Of a DNA stretch of 11,835 nt, positions 1 to 7,656 are shown piece after piece (position 1 is the stretch's first letter; each line of letters opens with the position of its first letter). The stretch is from Pseudomonadota bacterium. Its GTDB lineage: Bacteria > Pseudomonadota > Alphaproteobacteria > Rhizobiales > Afifellaceae. The translations under genes and the position numbers were made by a program. The stretch is taken from the NCBI GenBank assembly GCA_023417735.1, contig JAEZEK010000280.1:1-11835 (forward strand), given 5' to 3'. Below the pieces are notes generated by a model. The model searched no databases. It was not told the DNA's origin and saw nothing but the letters and a program-made list of their open reading frames with translations.

Positions 1-443
1 TCTTTCCGACGCTGACGGTGGAGGAGAACCTCGTCGCCACCGCCGCGAACCGCGCGGGGGGCGCTCCCCGCTGGACGCTTCGGCGGGTCTACGAGCTCTT
101 CCCGAAGCTCGAGCAGCGGCGGGAGAATCTCGGCAACCAGCTCTCGGGCGGCGAGCAGCAGATGCTCGCGATCGGCCGCGCGCTCATGACCAATCCCCGC
201 CTTCTCGTTCTGGACGAGGCGACGGAGGGGCTCGCGCCGCTCGTCTGGCGCGAGATCTGGCAGCGGCTCGAGGCACTGAAGGCCGACGGCCAGGCGATCC
301 TCATCGTCGACAAGAACGTCGACCAGCTCGCCCGCTTCGCCGACCGGCACGTCATCATCGAGAAGGGCGAGGTGGTCTGGACGGGCGGCACCGACGCCCT
401 CCTCGCCCAGCCCGAGCTGAAGGACCGGTTCCTCCACGTCTGA
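1..443 (+). CDS. livF: Branched-chain amino acid ABC transporter ATP-binding protein, LivF-like (3' part only)
   Basis: This is the C-terminal part (about 146 residues) of an ABC ATPase; the reading frame is already open at base 3 and the start lies left of the window. The ABC signature LSGGEQQM is at bases 141-164 and Walker B (LLVLDEAT) at 201-224, followed by the EGLAP stretch usual in LivF. The switch region reads IVDKNVDQL where LivF proteins usually have VEQN; neither has the classical H-loop histidine, so this is a family trait and not a lesion. LivF pairs with LivG to drive uptake of branched-chain amino acids or related substrates through LivH/LivM from a periplasmic binding protein. 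Those partners are presumably upstream. The substrate cannot be read from this fragment. The frame ends in TGA at 441-443, directly before a stem-loop. Confidence 0.88.
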   Translation, partial: FPTLTVEENLVATAANRAGGAPRWTLRRVYELFPKLEQRRENLGNQLSGGEQQMLAIGRALMTNPRLLVLDEATEGLAPLVWREIWQRLEALKADGQAILIVDKNVDQLARFADRHVIIEKGEVVWTGGTDALLAQPELKDRFLHV

Positions 444-469
444 GCGCTTCGGCGCATTGCCGAAACGCT
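443..469 (+). terminator. Stem-loop after the livF-like gene, possible terminator
   Basis: Bases 443-453 (agcgcttcggc) pair with 459-469 (gccgaaacgct), 10 of 11 positions complementary, around the 5-base loop gcatt. The stem begins at the last base of the livF stop codon. No clear T-run follows, so intrinsic termination is uncertain, but the position fits the end of the liv operon and separates it from gcdH. Confidence 0.45.
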
Positions 470-511
470 TCGCCCGGTAATATTGAGGGGCAGCCCTTCA
501 GCGAGGAAGCC

Positions 512-1726
512 ATGGCCGAAATCAAGAGGATGAAGCCGAAGTCGAGCCGCGCCGAGTTCCGCTGGGACGATCCCTTCCTGATCGAGGAGCAGCTGTCCGA
601 GGAGGAGCGGCTGATCATGGAGGCGGCTCGCGTCTATGCGCAGGACAGGCTCCTTCCCCGCGTCGTCCCGGCCTATCGCGAGGAGCGCTTCGACCGCGAG
701 ATCATGGTCGAGATGGGTGCGCTCGGCTTCCTCGGCCCGACGATCCCGGCGGATTATGGCGGCGCGGAGGCGAGCTATGTCGTCTACGGCCTCGTGGCGC
801 GCGAGGTGGAGCGCGTCGATTCCGGCTACCGCGCCGCCATGAGCGTGCAGTCGTCGCTCGTCATGCACCCGATCCACGCCTATGGCAGCGAGGCCCAGCG
901 CCGGAAGTACCTGCCGAAGCTCGCCACCGGCGAGTGGATCGGCTGCTTCGGCCTGACGGCGCCCGATCACGGCTCCGACCCCGGCGGCATGAAGACACGG
1001 GCGGAGAAGGTTTCGGACGGCTACCGCCTCACGGGATCGAAGACGTGGATCTCCAACGCGCCGGTGGCCGACGTCTTCGTCGTCTGGGCGAAGTCCGCCG
1101 CGCACGACAACGAGATCCGCGGCTTCGTCCTGGAGAAGGGAATGGCGGGCCTCTCCGCACCCAAGATCGAGGGCAAGCTGTCGCTGCGCGCCTCCATCAC
1201 CGGCGAGGTGGTGATGGACGGCGTGGTGGTTCCGGAGGAGAACCTGCTGCCGAACGGCTCCGGGCTCGCCGGTCCGTTCGGATGCCTCAACCGCGCCCGC
1301 TACGGCATTTCGTGGGGCGCGATGGGAGCGGCCGAATTCTGCTGGCACGCCGCGCGCGGCTACGTGCTCGCCCGCCAGCAGTTCGGCCGGCCGCTCGCCG
1401 CAAACCAGCTGATCCAGAAGAAGCTCGCCGACATGCAGACCGAGATCGCGCTCGGCCTGCAGGCCTCCCTCCGCGTCGGCCGCCTCTTCGACGAGGGCAA
1501 GGCCGCGCCGGAGGCGATCAGCCTCGTCAAGCGCAACAATTGCGGCAAGGCGCTCGAGATCGCCCGTGCCGCCCGCGACATGCACGGCGGCAACGGCATC
1601 TCCGAGGAATTCCACGTCATGCGCCACCTGGCGAACCTGGAGACCGTGAACACCTACGAGGGCACGCACGACATCCACGCGCTCATCCTCGGGCGCGCCC
1701 AGACGGGAATCCAGGCCTTCTTCTGA
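512..1726 (+). CDS. gcdH: Glutaryl-CoA dehydrogenase
   Basis: A flavin (FAD) acyl-CoA dehydrogenase of 404 residues, full length for the family. It oxidises and decarboxylates glutaryl-CoA to crotonyl-CoA in lysine, tryptophan and glutarate breakdown. Similarity to human GCDH as remembered is very high: [57 protein letters not shown] and the C-terminal [17 protein letters not shown] are nearly identical. Arg107 (GYRAAMSVQ) matches the arginine that binds the gamma-carboxylate of glutaryl-CoA. Glu383 (TYEGTHDIH) is the catalytic base. These two residues separate GCDH from short-chain and other acyl-CoA dehydrogenases. ATG at 512 follows GAGGAAG (503-509) closely; an ATG at 530 is a less likely start. 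It is a single gene behind the livF stem-loop and converges on the small minus-strand gene at 1767-1916. Confidence 0.95.
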   Translation: MAEIKRMKPKSSRAEFRWDDPFLIEEQLSEEERLIMEAARVYAQDRLLPRVVPAYREERFDREIMVEMGALGFLGPTIPADYGGAEASYVVYGLVAREVERVDSGYRAAMSVQSSLVMHPIHAYGSEAQRRKYLPKLATGEWIGCFGLTAPDHGSDPGGMKTRAEKVSDGYRLTGSKTWISNAPVADVFVVWAKSAAHDNEIRGFVLEKGMAGLSAPKIEGKLSLRASITGEVVMDGVVVPEENLLPNGSGLAGPFGCLNRARYGISWGAMGAAEFCWHAARGYVLARQQFGRPLAANQLIQKKLADMQTEIALGLQASLRVGRLFDEGKAAPEAISLVKRNNCGKALEIARAARDMHGGNGISEEFHVMRHLANLETVNTYEGTHDIHALILGRAQTGIQAFF

Positions 1727-1745
1727 GATGGGTGCCGAACCTAGC

Positions 1746-1762
1746 GATCGGCCGTACCGATC
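1746..1762. terminator. Short perfect stem-loop between convergent genes
   Basis: GATCGG (1746-1751) pairs perfectly with CCGATC (1757-1762) around the loop CCGTA. It lies in the 40-base gap between the gcdH stop and the stop of the convergent small gene, where a shared terminator would be expected. The stem is only 6 bp and has no T-run on either strand, so it is a weak candidate. Confidence 0.3.
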
Positions 1763-1766
1763 CGCG

Positions 1767-1916
1767 TCAGGTGAGGAAGGCGATCGGGCCGACGAGCAGG
1801 ATGAGGAGCCAGACGAGCCCGTTCACCAGCATCCGCACCATCGCCTGATGGTCCTCGCCCTCTATCCGGGAGCGCGTCACCACCAGTTCGCCCGGCCACA
1901 GCAGCAGTCTCGTCAT
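1767..1916 (-). CDS. Small single-helix membrane protein, 49 aa, unknown function
   Basis: I do not recognise this protein. From ATG at 1916 it encodes 49 residues. An N-terminal half that is polar from about residue 9 (MTRLLLWPGELVVTRSR) is followed by one strongly hydrophobic stretch at about residues 29-48 (VNGLVWLLILLVGPIAFL), which predicts one transmembrane helix. The chosen start has a near-ideal ribosome-binding site (GAGGAGGAG, with the start 6 bases after it). An in-frame ATG 36 bases upstream (1952) lies inside the inverted repeat and lacks such a site. The gene stands alone: downstream it meets gcdH tail to tail, upstream it diverges from the homocysteine methyltransferase. A strong RBS plus an operator-like dyad at its promoter argue that this is a real, regulated gene and not a chance ORF. 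The function is unknown. Confidence 0.65.
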   Translation of the reverse strand: MTRLLLWPGELVVTRSRIEGEDHQAMVRMLVNGLVWLLILLVGPIAFLT

Positions 1917-1931
1917 CGTCCGCTCCTCCTC

Positions 1932-1956
1932 AAAGATGCACATACTATGCATCTTT
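1932..1956. promoter_or_regulatory. Perfect 9-bp inverted repeat, probable repressor operator
   Basis: AAAGATGCA (1932-1940) is mirrored exactly by TGCATCTTT (1948-1956) with a 7-base spacer (catacta). It is AT-rich in a GC-rich window, which makes a chance origin less likely. Half-site centres are 16 bp apart, compatible with a dimeric winged-helix regulator such as a PadR, MarR or GntR member; the exact family cannot be decided. It covers the predicted -10 box and transcription start of the small minus-strand gene, a layout typical of repression. No candidate regulator gene is in the window. Confidence 0.6.
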
Positions 1957-1972
1957 TATTGGGGCTTGAGAA
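1944..1972 (-). promoter_or_regulatory. Candidate sigma70-type promoter of the small membrane-protein gene
   Basis: Reading the minus strand, TTCTCA (1972-1967, 4 of 6 to TTGACA) is followed after 17 bases by CATAGT (1949-1944, 4 of 6 to TATAAT). Transcription would start near 1937, about 20 bases before the start codon. The -10 box lies inside the inverted repeat, so a bound repressor would block it. Confidence 0.4.
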
Positions 1973-2109
1973 CGGCCATTCGGCCGGCGTGCTGTGTCAA
2001 TGGCGCACAGGGGGGAGGCACACGGGAGAGAGCGTTTCCCGGACGTCCTGAGGCATCGTCGCCGCCGGAAAGGTCCGCTGAGCCGCCCGAGGACGGTCGC
2101 GACAAATTC

Positions 2110-2134
2110 GGTGCTGGCACAGACTTGCCGCACC
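2110..2134 (+). other. Leader stem-loop upstream of the homocysteine methyltransferase gene
   Basis: GGTGC-t-GGCA (2110-2119, with one bulged t) pairs with TGCCGCACC (2126-2134) around the loop cagact. This gives 9 bp about 45 bases before the start codon. The 3' arm is also the left half of a 10-bp palindrome GCACCGGTGC (2130-2139), so GGTGC occurs on both sides of GCACC and could compete for it. It does not match the SAM-II, SAM-V, SAH or cobalamin riboswitch consensus as I remember them. The rest of 1957-2177 shows no gene and no confident promoter. Confidence 0.3.
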
Positions 2135-2177
2135 GGTGCATAGGTACGCGCACGCAATGCGACTGGATTGGGGATAC

Positions 2178-3170
2178 ATGGCATCTCTCGAGCGGCTTCT
2201 CGCCGAAGGCAGGATCCTTCTCGCCGATGGCGCGACGGGCACGAACCTGTTCGACATGGGGCTCACTGCCGGCGACCCGCCCGAGTTCTGGAACACGGAA
2301 CATCCGGATCGGGTGAAGGGGCTGCATGCAGGCTTCCTTCAGGCCGGCGCCGACATCATCCTGACCAACAGCTTCGGGTCGAACCGCCACAGGCTGAAGC
2401 TCCACAACGCCCAGTCCAGGGTCTTCGAGCTCAACAAGCGGGCGGCCGAGCTCGCGCGGGAGGCCGCGGAGGAGGCGGGCCGGGACGTCATCGTCGCCGG
2501 CTCGATGGGTCCCACGGGCGAGCTCTTCCAGCCGCTCGGGGAGCTGACGGAGGCGGATGCCGTCGAGAGCTTCGCCGAACAGGCGGAAGGCCTGAAGGCG
2601 GGGGGCGCGGACGTCGCCTGGATCGAGACGATGTCCGCTACGGAAGAGATGCTGGCGGCAGCGCGAGGAGCGATCGCGGTCGGCCTCCCCTATGTGGTCA
2701 CGGCGAGCTTCGACACGGCGGGGCGGACGATGATGGGCCTGCAGCCCGCCGACATGCCCGCCATCTTCGCCGGGCTGCCAATCGCTCCCCTGGCCGTCGG
2801 AGCGAATTGCGGCGTCGGCGCCTCCGACCTGCTGGTTTCGGTGCTCTCGATGGGCGAAGGCGGCTCCGCGATCCCGATCGTGGCCAAGGCCAATTGCGGC
2901 GTTCCGCAGTTTCATGGCGAGCACATCCATTATTCCGGCACGCCGGAGCTGATGGCCGAGTACGTCCGCCTCGCGGCCAACGCCGGGGCCAGGATCATCG
3001 GCGGGTGCTGCGGCACCACGGCGACGCACCTGCTCGCCATGCGCGAGGCGCTCGACCGGTATCAGGCGGGGCCTCGCCCGACCCAGGAGGACATCGAGGC
3101 CGTGACAGGGCTGCTCGCCTCGCCGCCCAAGAAGGACGCCGTGCCACGCCGCCGCGGCCGACGCGGATAG
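2178..3170 (+). CDS. bmt: Stand-alone homocysteine S-methyltransferase (MetH N-domain-like; betaine/corrinoid type)
   Basis: A 330-residue Pfam S-methyl_trans-type TIM barrel that methylates homocysteine to methionine. All three zinc-thiolate ligands are present: Cys211 (GANCG) and Cys277-Cys278 (GGCCGTT). The motifs LLADGATGTNL, GADIILTNSFG and SMGPTGELFQPLG resemble the homocysteine domain of MetH more than the yeast Mht/Sam4 type. It lacks pterin, B12 and activation domains, so it needs another methyl donor. The MttB-type methyltransferase and corrinoid carrier to the right are the obvious partners. Rhizobial homologues are called betaine-homocysteine methyltransferase (bmt); direct use of betaine versus a corrinoid intermediate is not decided by sequence. 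The start at 2178 fits the family N-terminus (MASLERLL) with GGGGA just upstream; earlier in-frame starts (2136, 2157) are less likely. The C-terminal tail ends in a basic run, PRRRGRRG. Confidence 0.88.
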   Translation: MASLERLLAEGRILLADGATGTNLFDMGLTAGDPPEFWNTEHPDRVKGLHAGFLQAGADIILTNSFGSNRHRLKLHNAQSRVFELNKRAAELAREAAEEAGRDVIVAGSMGPTGELFQPLGELTEADAVESFAEQAEGLKAGGADVAWIETMSATEEMLAAARGAIAVGLPYVVTASFDTAGRTMMGLQPADMPAIFAGLPIAPLAVGANCGVGASDLLVSVLSMGEGGSAIPIVAKANCGVPQFHGEHIHYSGTPELMAEYVRLAANAGARIIGGCCGTTATHLLAMREALDRYQAGPRPTQEDIEAVTGLLASPPKKDAVPRRRGRRG

Positions 3171-3221
3171 GCCCACCCGGACAGGAACCGATGGCCCTGG
3201 GCACGAGGATGCGGCGCCGAG

Positions 3222-5336
3222 ATGCCGGTGGTGAGCCGTAGGATGGTGCCGGTCCAGCCGGCCTTCCTGCGCCTTGTGCGCGCGGACGTGTTCGTCCCGG
3301 TTTCCGTCTTCGTTCTCGGGCTGCTCTTCACCTTCTTCGTGACGGAGACGCTGCGGGCGGTCGTCGCGGCGCGGGACGTGCAGCGCTTCAAGGAAGTCGT
3401 CGGCATCACCCACACGACGATCGAGGCCAAGATGGAGGCGGTCGTCGCGATGCTGCGCGCGGGCGTCGGCCTCTACAATGCCTCCGAGGAGGTGACCAGG
3501 CCCGAATTCGGCCGCTTCGCCCGAGAGCTCTCCCTCGCCTCGGTCTACCGCGGCGTCCAGGGCTACGGCTTCGCCGAACGTGTCGCCCCCGCCGACATCC
3601 CGGCCTTCGTCGCATCCCGGCAGGCAGAGGGCGGGCCATCGCCCGGCTACCGTGTCTGGCCGGATCAGTCGTCGGCGGACGACCGCTACGTCATCAAGTA
3701 CCTGGAGCCGGAGGACGAGCGGAACACGGCGGCGCTCGGTTTCGACATGCGCAGCGAAGCCACGCGGCGCGAGGCGATGGAGCGCGCGCGCGACACCGCG
3801 GAACCGGCCGCCACCGGCATCGTCCGCCTCGTCCAGGAGATCTCCGGCGATCCGCAGCCGGGCTTCCTGATCTACGCTCCAGTCTACCGCGGCGGTGACG
3901 TGCCGGCGGACGTGGACGCCCGTCGCCGCCTGCTGGCCGGCTTCCTCTACGCGCCGTTCCGCGCCAGGGACCTGCTGGAGAGCACCCTGACCGCCGGGCT
4001 GAGGTCGCAGGTGGCCTTCCACGTCTACCAAGGCGCGCCCGCGCCCGAGAACCTCCTCTACGATTCCCATCGTCCCGGCGCGGAGCCGGCGAGCGACCCG
4101 CACGACCGGACAGAGGCGCGCGCCCTCACCTTTGCCGGGACCACCTGGACGATCGACTATCACTCGCGTCCGGCATTCGGCGCGACCTCGACGACCGACC
4201 TCGTCCAGGCGGTTCCGCTCGCGGGCGGCGTCCTCAGCGCGCTCTTCGCAGCGATCGCCTTCGCCCAGGTGCGGGCGCGGCGGGCCGCGCTGAACGAGGC
4301 GAAGGAACGCCGGCGCGCCGAGGCTGCGGTCCTGGAGCGGGAAAAGCGCCTGCGGCGGATCCTCGACAACATCTACGCGCTGGTCGTGGTCCTCGACCCC
4401 ACCGGCCGCGCTCTGGAGGTCAATCGCGCGCCGCTCGAGACGCTCGCGCTTGCGCGCAAGGACGTGATCGGACAGGCGTTCTGGGACCTTCCCTGGTGGA
4501 GGGACGCTCCGGAAACGCGGAAGCGCCTGCAAGCGGCCGTCAAGGATGCGGCGGCGGGCCGGATCGTGCGCGAGGATGTGGAGATTCCGCTCGAAGAGGG
4601 CTCCGTCGTCCTCGACATGCAGATCGCGCCGGTCAAGGACGACAGCGGCGAGGTCCGCTTCATCGTCCCGTTCGCCGTCGACATCACCGAACGGAAACGC
4701 TCGGAGCAGCATCGCCAGACCCTGCTCCGGGAACTCAGCCATCGGGTCAAGAACACGCTGGCCGTGATCCAGTCGCTCGCCCGCCAGACCGGCGCGCGTT
4801 CGGCGTCGGTGCCCGAGTTCCAGGCCTCGCTGCAGGGCCGGATCACCGCGCTCGCCGCCGCCAACGATCTGCTGATCGCCTCGGGCTGGCGCACGGCCCA
4901 GCTGGAGGGCATCGTGCGCTTGGCCGTACGGGCCCACATGGCGCGCGAGGAGGATCAGCTCCGCCTTTCGGTGCCCGACGTCATGCTGCCGCCGGAACTC
5001 GCACAGGATCTCGTCCTGGTGCTGCACGAACTCGGGACGAACGCGCAGAAGTACGGCGCGCTCTCGCGCGAGCGCGGCCAGGTCGCGATCGAGGGATCCC
5101 TGAGCCCGGGCGGGCTCCGCCTCCAATGGCGCGAGTCCGGCGGGCCGCCGGTCAGCATACCGGAGAAGTCGGGATTCGGTTCGACGCTCCTCGACGCGCT
5201 CATCCGCGGCCGCCATCGCGGCGAGGTCGATCTGTCCTGGCAGCCGGATGGCCTGACCTGCACGATCACGGTGCCATCGGAGGCGCTTCTCGAACCGGAT
5301 CCGGCCACGGAGAACCGGCTCGTTTCAGGCACGTGA
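3222..5336 (+). CDS. Membrane CHASE-PAS-HWE family sensor histidine kinase
   Basis: This kinase has 704 residues. Helix 1 is at about residues 23-47 and helix 2 at about 327-349. Between them lies a periplasmic CHASE domain with the hallmark pattern VIKYLEPEDERNTAALGFDM and later GFLIYAPVY, a small-ligand sensor. A coiled linker leads to a PAS domain (about 376-500, ending FAVDITERKRSEQ). The kinase core is HWE-type: phospho-acceptor His507 in ELSHRVKNTLAVIQSLA, N-box HELGTN (His602 to Asn607) and W-x-E (Trp636-Glu638). There is no receiver domain and no response-regulator gene next door, so the partner is unknown; HWE kinases often feed PhyR-type general stress regulators or single-domain receivers. 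It starts only 51 bases after the methyltransferase gene and is probably cotranscribed with it. The start is uncertain: ATG at 3243 is an alternative. Its 3' end overlaps the convergent hybrid kinase by 12 bp. Confidence 0.9.
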   Translation: MPVVSRRMVPVQPAFLRLVRADVFVPVSVFVLGLLFTFFVTETLRAVVAARDVQRFKEVVGITHTTIEAKMEAVVAMLRAGVGLYNASEEVTRPEFGRFARELSLASVYRGVQGYGFAERVAPADIPAFVASRQAEGGPSPGYRVWPDQSSADDRYVIKYLEPEDERNTAALGFDMRSEATRREAMERARDTAEPAATGIVRLVQEISGDPQPGFLIYAPVYRGGDVPADVDARRRLLAGFLYAPFRARDLLESTLTAGLRSQVAFHVYQGAPAPENLLYDSHRPGAEPASDPHDRTEARALTFAGTTWTIDYHSRPAFGATSTTDLVQAVPLAGGVLSALFAAIAFAQVRARRAALNEAKERRRAEAAVLEREKRLRRILDNIYALVVVLDPTGRALEVNRAPLETLALARKDVIGQAFWDLPWWRDAPETRKRLQAAVKDAAAGRIVREDVEIPLEEGSVVLDMQIAPVKDDSGEVRFIVPFAVDITERKRSEQHRQTLLRELSHRVKNTLAVIQSLARQTGARSASVPEFQASLQGRITALAAANDLLIASGWRTAQLEGIVRLAVRAHMAREEDQLRLSVPDVMLPPELAQDLVLVLHELGTNAQKYGALSRERGQVAIEGSLSPGGLRLQWRESGGPPVSIPEKSGFGSTLLDALIRGRHRGEVDLSWQPDGLTCTITVPSEALLEPDPATENRLVSGT

Positions 5337-7514
5337 CTCCGCAGGGGGAACCTGTGCCTTCGCGTCGGCCTCGGGGCGGGCCGCCGCAGCCGCCTTCCCG
5401 CCGACACCCGGCGCCAACACGTCCACCAGCGCGTCCCGCAGCCGATCCAGGCTGTAGGGCTTCCTGAGGACGAGCAGCCCCTCTTTCAGCGCCTGGTTCG
5501 CGCTCGTGCTGTAGCCGGTGGCGAGAATGATCGGGACTTCGGGCCGCGCCCGCCGAAACTTGCGCGCAAGGTCGAGACCCGACATGCCGCCCGGCATGAC
5601 GATGTCGGAGAAGAGGAGGTCGAACGGCTCGCCCGCCGCGAGCCGGTCCAGGGCCTCGTGCGGGCCCGATACCGCCACGGCGGAGGCCCCGAGCTGCTCG
5701 AAATAGGCCGAGGTGACGTCCGCGACGGCGGAATTGTCCTCCACGAGCAGCACCCTCAGGCCCGCAGCCACCTGGCTGGGCGCGGTCGCGGCGGGACGCG
5801 GGGCCGCCGGCTTCCCGCGCGCCGGGGGCAGGTAAAGGGTGACGGTCGTACCCGCGCCGGGTGAGCTGTCGATCTTCACCGCACCGCCGGACTGACGGGC
5901 GAAGCCATAGACCTGGCTGAGCCCGAGGCCCGTGCCCTTGTCGATCTCCTTCGTGGTGAAGAACGGATCGAACACCCGCGGCAGGATCTCGGGCGGAATC
6001 CCCGCGCCGCTGTCCACCACCTCGATGGTCAGGAACGGACCGGCAAGGCCCTCGGCCTCCGGGCCGCCGGCAAGCGTCCGCTGCCCCAAGCGGATCGTCA
6101 GCTGCCCGCCGTTCGGCATCGCGTCGCGGGCGTTGACGGCGAGATTGATGAGGGCGATCTCGAACTCGGCCGGATCGATCCGCGCGACGCAGGCTTCGCT
6201 CGGCACCTCGATCTCGACCGTGATGTCGCCGCGCAGCGAGCGCTGCAGGATCTCGCGCAGTTCCGGCAGGCGCTGGCCGAGGTCGACGAGCTCGGGCGCG
6301 AGCGTCTGCCGCCGCGCGAAGGTGAGGAGCTGGCGCGTCAGCTTCTCGCCGCGATCGGCCGCGGTCGCGATCATCTCCAGCGTCCGCGCGGTCTGGGGAT
6401 CGGCAGCGCGGCGGCGCAACCGCTCCACCCCGCCGGAGATCACCATCAGAAGATTGTTGAAATCGTGCGCGATCCCGCCCGTCAGCTGCCCGATGGCCTC
6501 GAGCCGCTGCGCATGGCGGAGGGCCGCCTCTGCAGCCTCGCGCCGCTCGGCCTCCTCATAGAGCCGCCTCGTCCGGCGCATCGCCATCCAGAGGGTCGCG
6601 AACAGCAGGAGCGAGGCGGGAAGGCCGAACAGCAGGTGCCAGGCCATTCCGGCCAGCCATTCCGACCTGACGGCCGCTGTTTCGAGCCCTGCCACGAGGT
6701 AGACCGGCATGCCGGCGATCCTGCGAAAACCGAACCGCCGCTCGACCCCGTCCAGTTGAGCGACCGCCGTGTAGAACCCTGCCCTGCGCCCGGCCGCGAC
6801 CTCTTGCGCCAGGCGTCTGGCGACGAGCCCGATGCGCTCGGCCGGGCTGGGCGGAGGGGGGAATCGGGCGAGCACCGCGCCATCCGCGCGGGTCATGGAA
6901 AAATAGGTGTCCGGCGCCTTGGCGAGCTGGGCGTAGAAGGTCTCGAAATCCTCGGGCCTGAGCGAAACGGTGATGACACCGTTGAACCCGCCGTCCGCCG
7001 ACGGGCGTCGCCGGCTCAGGCTGAAGAACGGCTGCGCGTCCGAGAAGCGCGGCAGATAGACTTCCCCGATGAAGGTCCCGACGTCCGCCTCGACCTGGGC
7101 GGAGAAGTAGTCCCTGTCGGTGAGGTGCAGGCTGCGCGGCGCCGGATAGATGAAATCGGAGACGAGCGCCAAGCCTTCCGCATCGATCAGCCAGAGCGAC
7201 TGGATGCTCGAGATCGGTTGCGCCATCGCGGCGAACCGGCGGTGGAGCCGCTCTTCATCGGCCCGAATCTCGGGATCGGACAGACCTTCGGTGAGCTCGA
7301 CGATCTCGTGCATGATGAGATCGGAGGTCTGGAAGTTCTTGGAAGCGTGCTCCTGAAGAACCGCCAGCGATCCTGCGATCCGCTCGTCTGCATTCCGCCA
7401 GGCCTCCCGGTGACTGGCCCAGCCAAGATAGACGAACAGCGCTGCCGGCAGAGCCAGCGACGCCACCATCATCAGCCTCAGCAGCCTGAGCGCTGCGTTG
7501 CGCGCGGTCCGCAC
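5325..7514 (-). CDS. Hybrid sensor histidine kinase with extracytoplasmic PDC/Cache-like sensor and C-terminal receiver
   Basis: This kinase has 729 residues. Helix 1 is at about 12-31 and helix 2 at about 287-311. The extracytoplasmic region between them looks like a PDC/dCache sensor (IQSLWLIDAEGLALVSD, LTDRDYFSAQ, VITVSLRPEDFE). A short coiled coil without a recognisable HAMP or PAS domain leads to the dimerisation domain with phospho-acceptor His350 (LTGGIAHDFNNLL). The ATPase domain has the N-box (NLAVNARDAM), G1 (DSGAGIPPE), F-box (FDPFFTTK) and G2 (GTGLGLSQV). The receiver begins VLLVEDNS, with phospho-acceptor Asp637 (FSDIVMPGG) and the conserved Lys in LRKPY. The start is GTG at 7514 behind GGGAGGGG; no in-frame ATG gives a better fit. 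Such proteins pass phosphate to a phosphotransfer protein or act through the receiver. No DNA-binding output gene is adjacent and the signal is unknown. Confidence 0.92.
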   Translation of the reverse strand: MRTARNAALRLLRLMMVASLALPAALFVYLGWASHREAWRNADERIAGSLAVLQEHASKNFQTSDLIMHEIVELTEGLSDPEIRADEERLHRRFAAMAQPISSIQSLWLIDAEGLALVSDFIYPAPRSLHLTDRDYFSAQVEADVGTFIGEVYLPRFSDAQPFFSLSRRRPSADGGFNGVITVSLRPEDFETFYAQLAKAPDTYFSMTRADGAVLARFPPPPSPAERIGLVARRLAQEVAAGRRAGFYTAVAQLDGVERRFGFRRIAGMPVYLVAGLETAAVRSEWLAGMAWHLLFGLPASLLLFATLWMAMRRTRRLYEEAERREAAEAALRHAQRLEAIGQLTGGIAHDFNNLLMVISGGVERLRRRAADPQTARTLEMIATAADRGEKLTRQLLTFARRQTLAPELVDLGQRLPELREILQRSLRGDITVEIEVPSEACVARIDPAEFEIALINLAVNARDAMPNGGQLTIRLGQRTLAGGPEAEGLAGPFLTIEVVDSGAGIPPEILPRVFDPFFTTKEIDKGTGLGLSQVYGFARQSGGAVKIDSSPGAGTTVTLYLPPARGKPAAPRPAATAPSQVAAGLRVLLVEDNSAVADVTSAYFEQLGASAVAVSGPHEALDRLAAGEPFDLLFSDIVMPGGMSGLDLARKFRRARPEVPIILATGYSTSANQALKEGLLVLRKPYSLDRLRDALVDVLAPGVGGKAAAAARPEADAKAQVPPAESRA

Positions 7515-7610
7515 CGCCCCTCCCGGCCATTCTGTCAGCCCGGGAGGTTATATGCACCATGAGCGCCTGACGAGAGCCTAACGCCGCAGCCTGCCGACGC
7601 TTTTCGAGTG

Positions 7611-7648
7611 TGTACGTCCGCCACCGTGACGCCGGCGGCGGACGTGCA
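7611..7648. terminator. Long stem-loop between catalase and hybrid kinase genes
   Basis: Bases 7611-7622 pair with 7637-7648 over 12 positions: 11 Watson-Crick and one G-U, with a perfect 9-bp core ACGTCCGCC/GGCGGACGT and a 14-base loop. It begins 9 bases past the catalase stop codon. It lacks a T-run after the stem on the minus strand, so it may end the catalase transcript by another route or protect its 3' end. Confidence 0.5.
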
Positions 7649-7656
7649 AGGGCGCC

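Noticed and set aside
89-1678. A 529-codon minus-strand frame across livF and gcdH
   Set aside because: It crosses two well-identified plus-strand genes, and the composition is that of a codon-position shadow.
1917-1952. Upstream start (ATG 1952) for the small membrane protein
   Set aside because: It lies inside the inverted repeat and has no ribosome-binding site, whereas ATG 1916 has GAGGAGGAG at good distance.
1957-2177. Cobalamin or SAM-type riboswitch before the homocysteine methyltransferase
   Set aside because: I looked for the cobalamin-box, SAM-II, SAM-V and SAH signatures and found none; only an unassigned hairpin can be supported.
1956-5216. A 1086-codon open frame on the minus strand
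   Set aside because: It lies opposite the homocysteine methyltransferase and HWE kinase. Its product is Arg/Ala/Asp/His-rich with no domain, as is usual for antisense frames in GC-rich DNA; the plus-strand genes have clear catalytic motifs.
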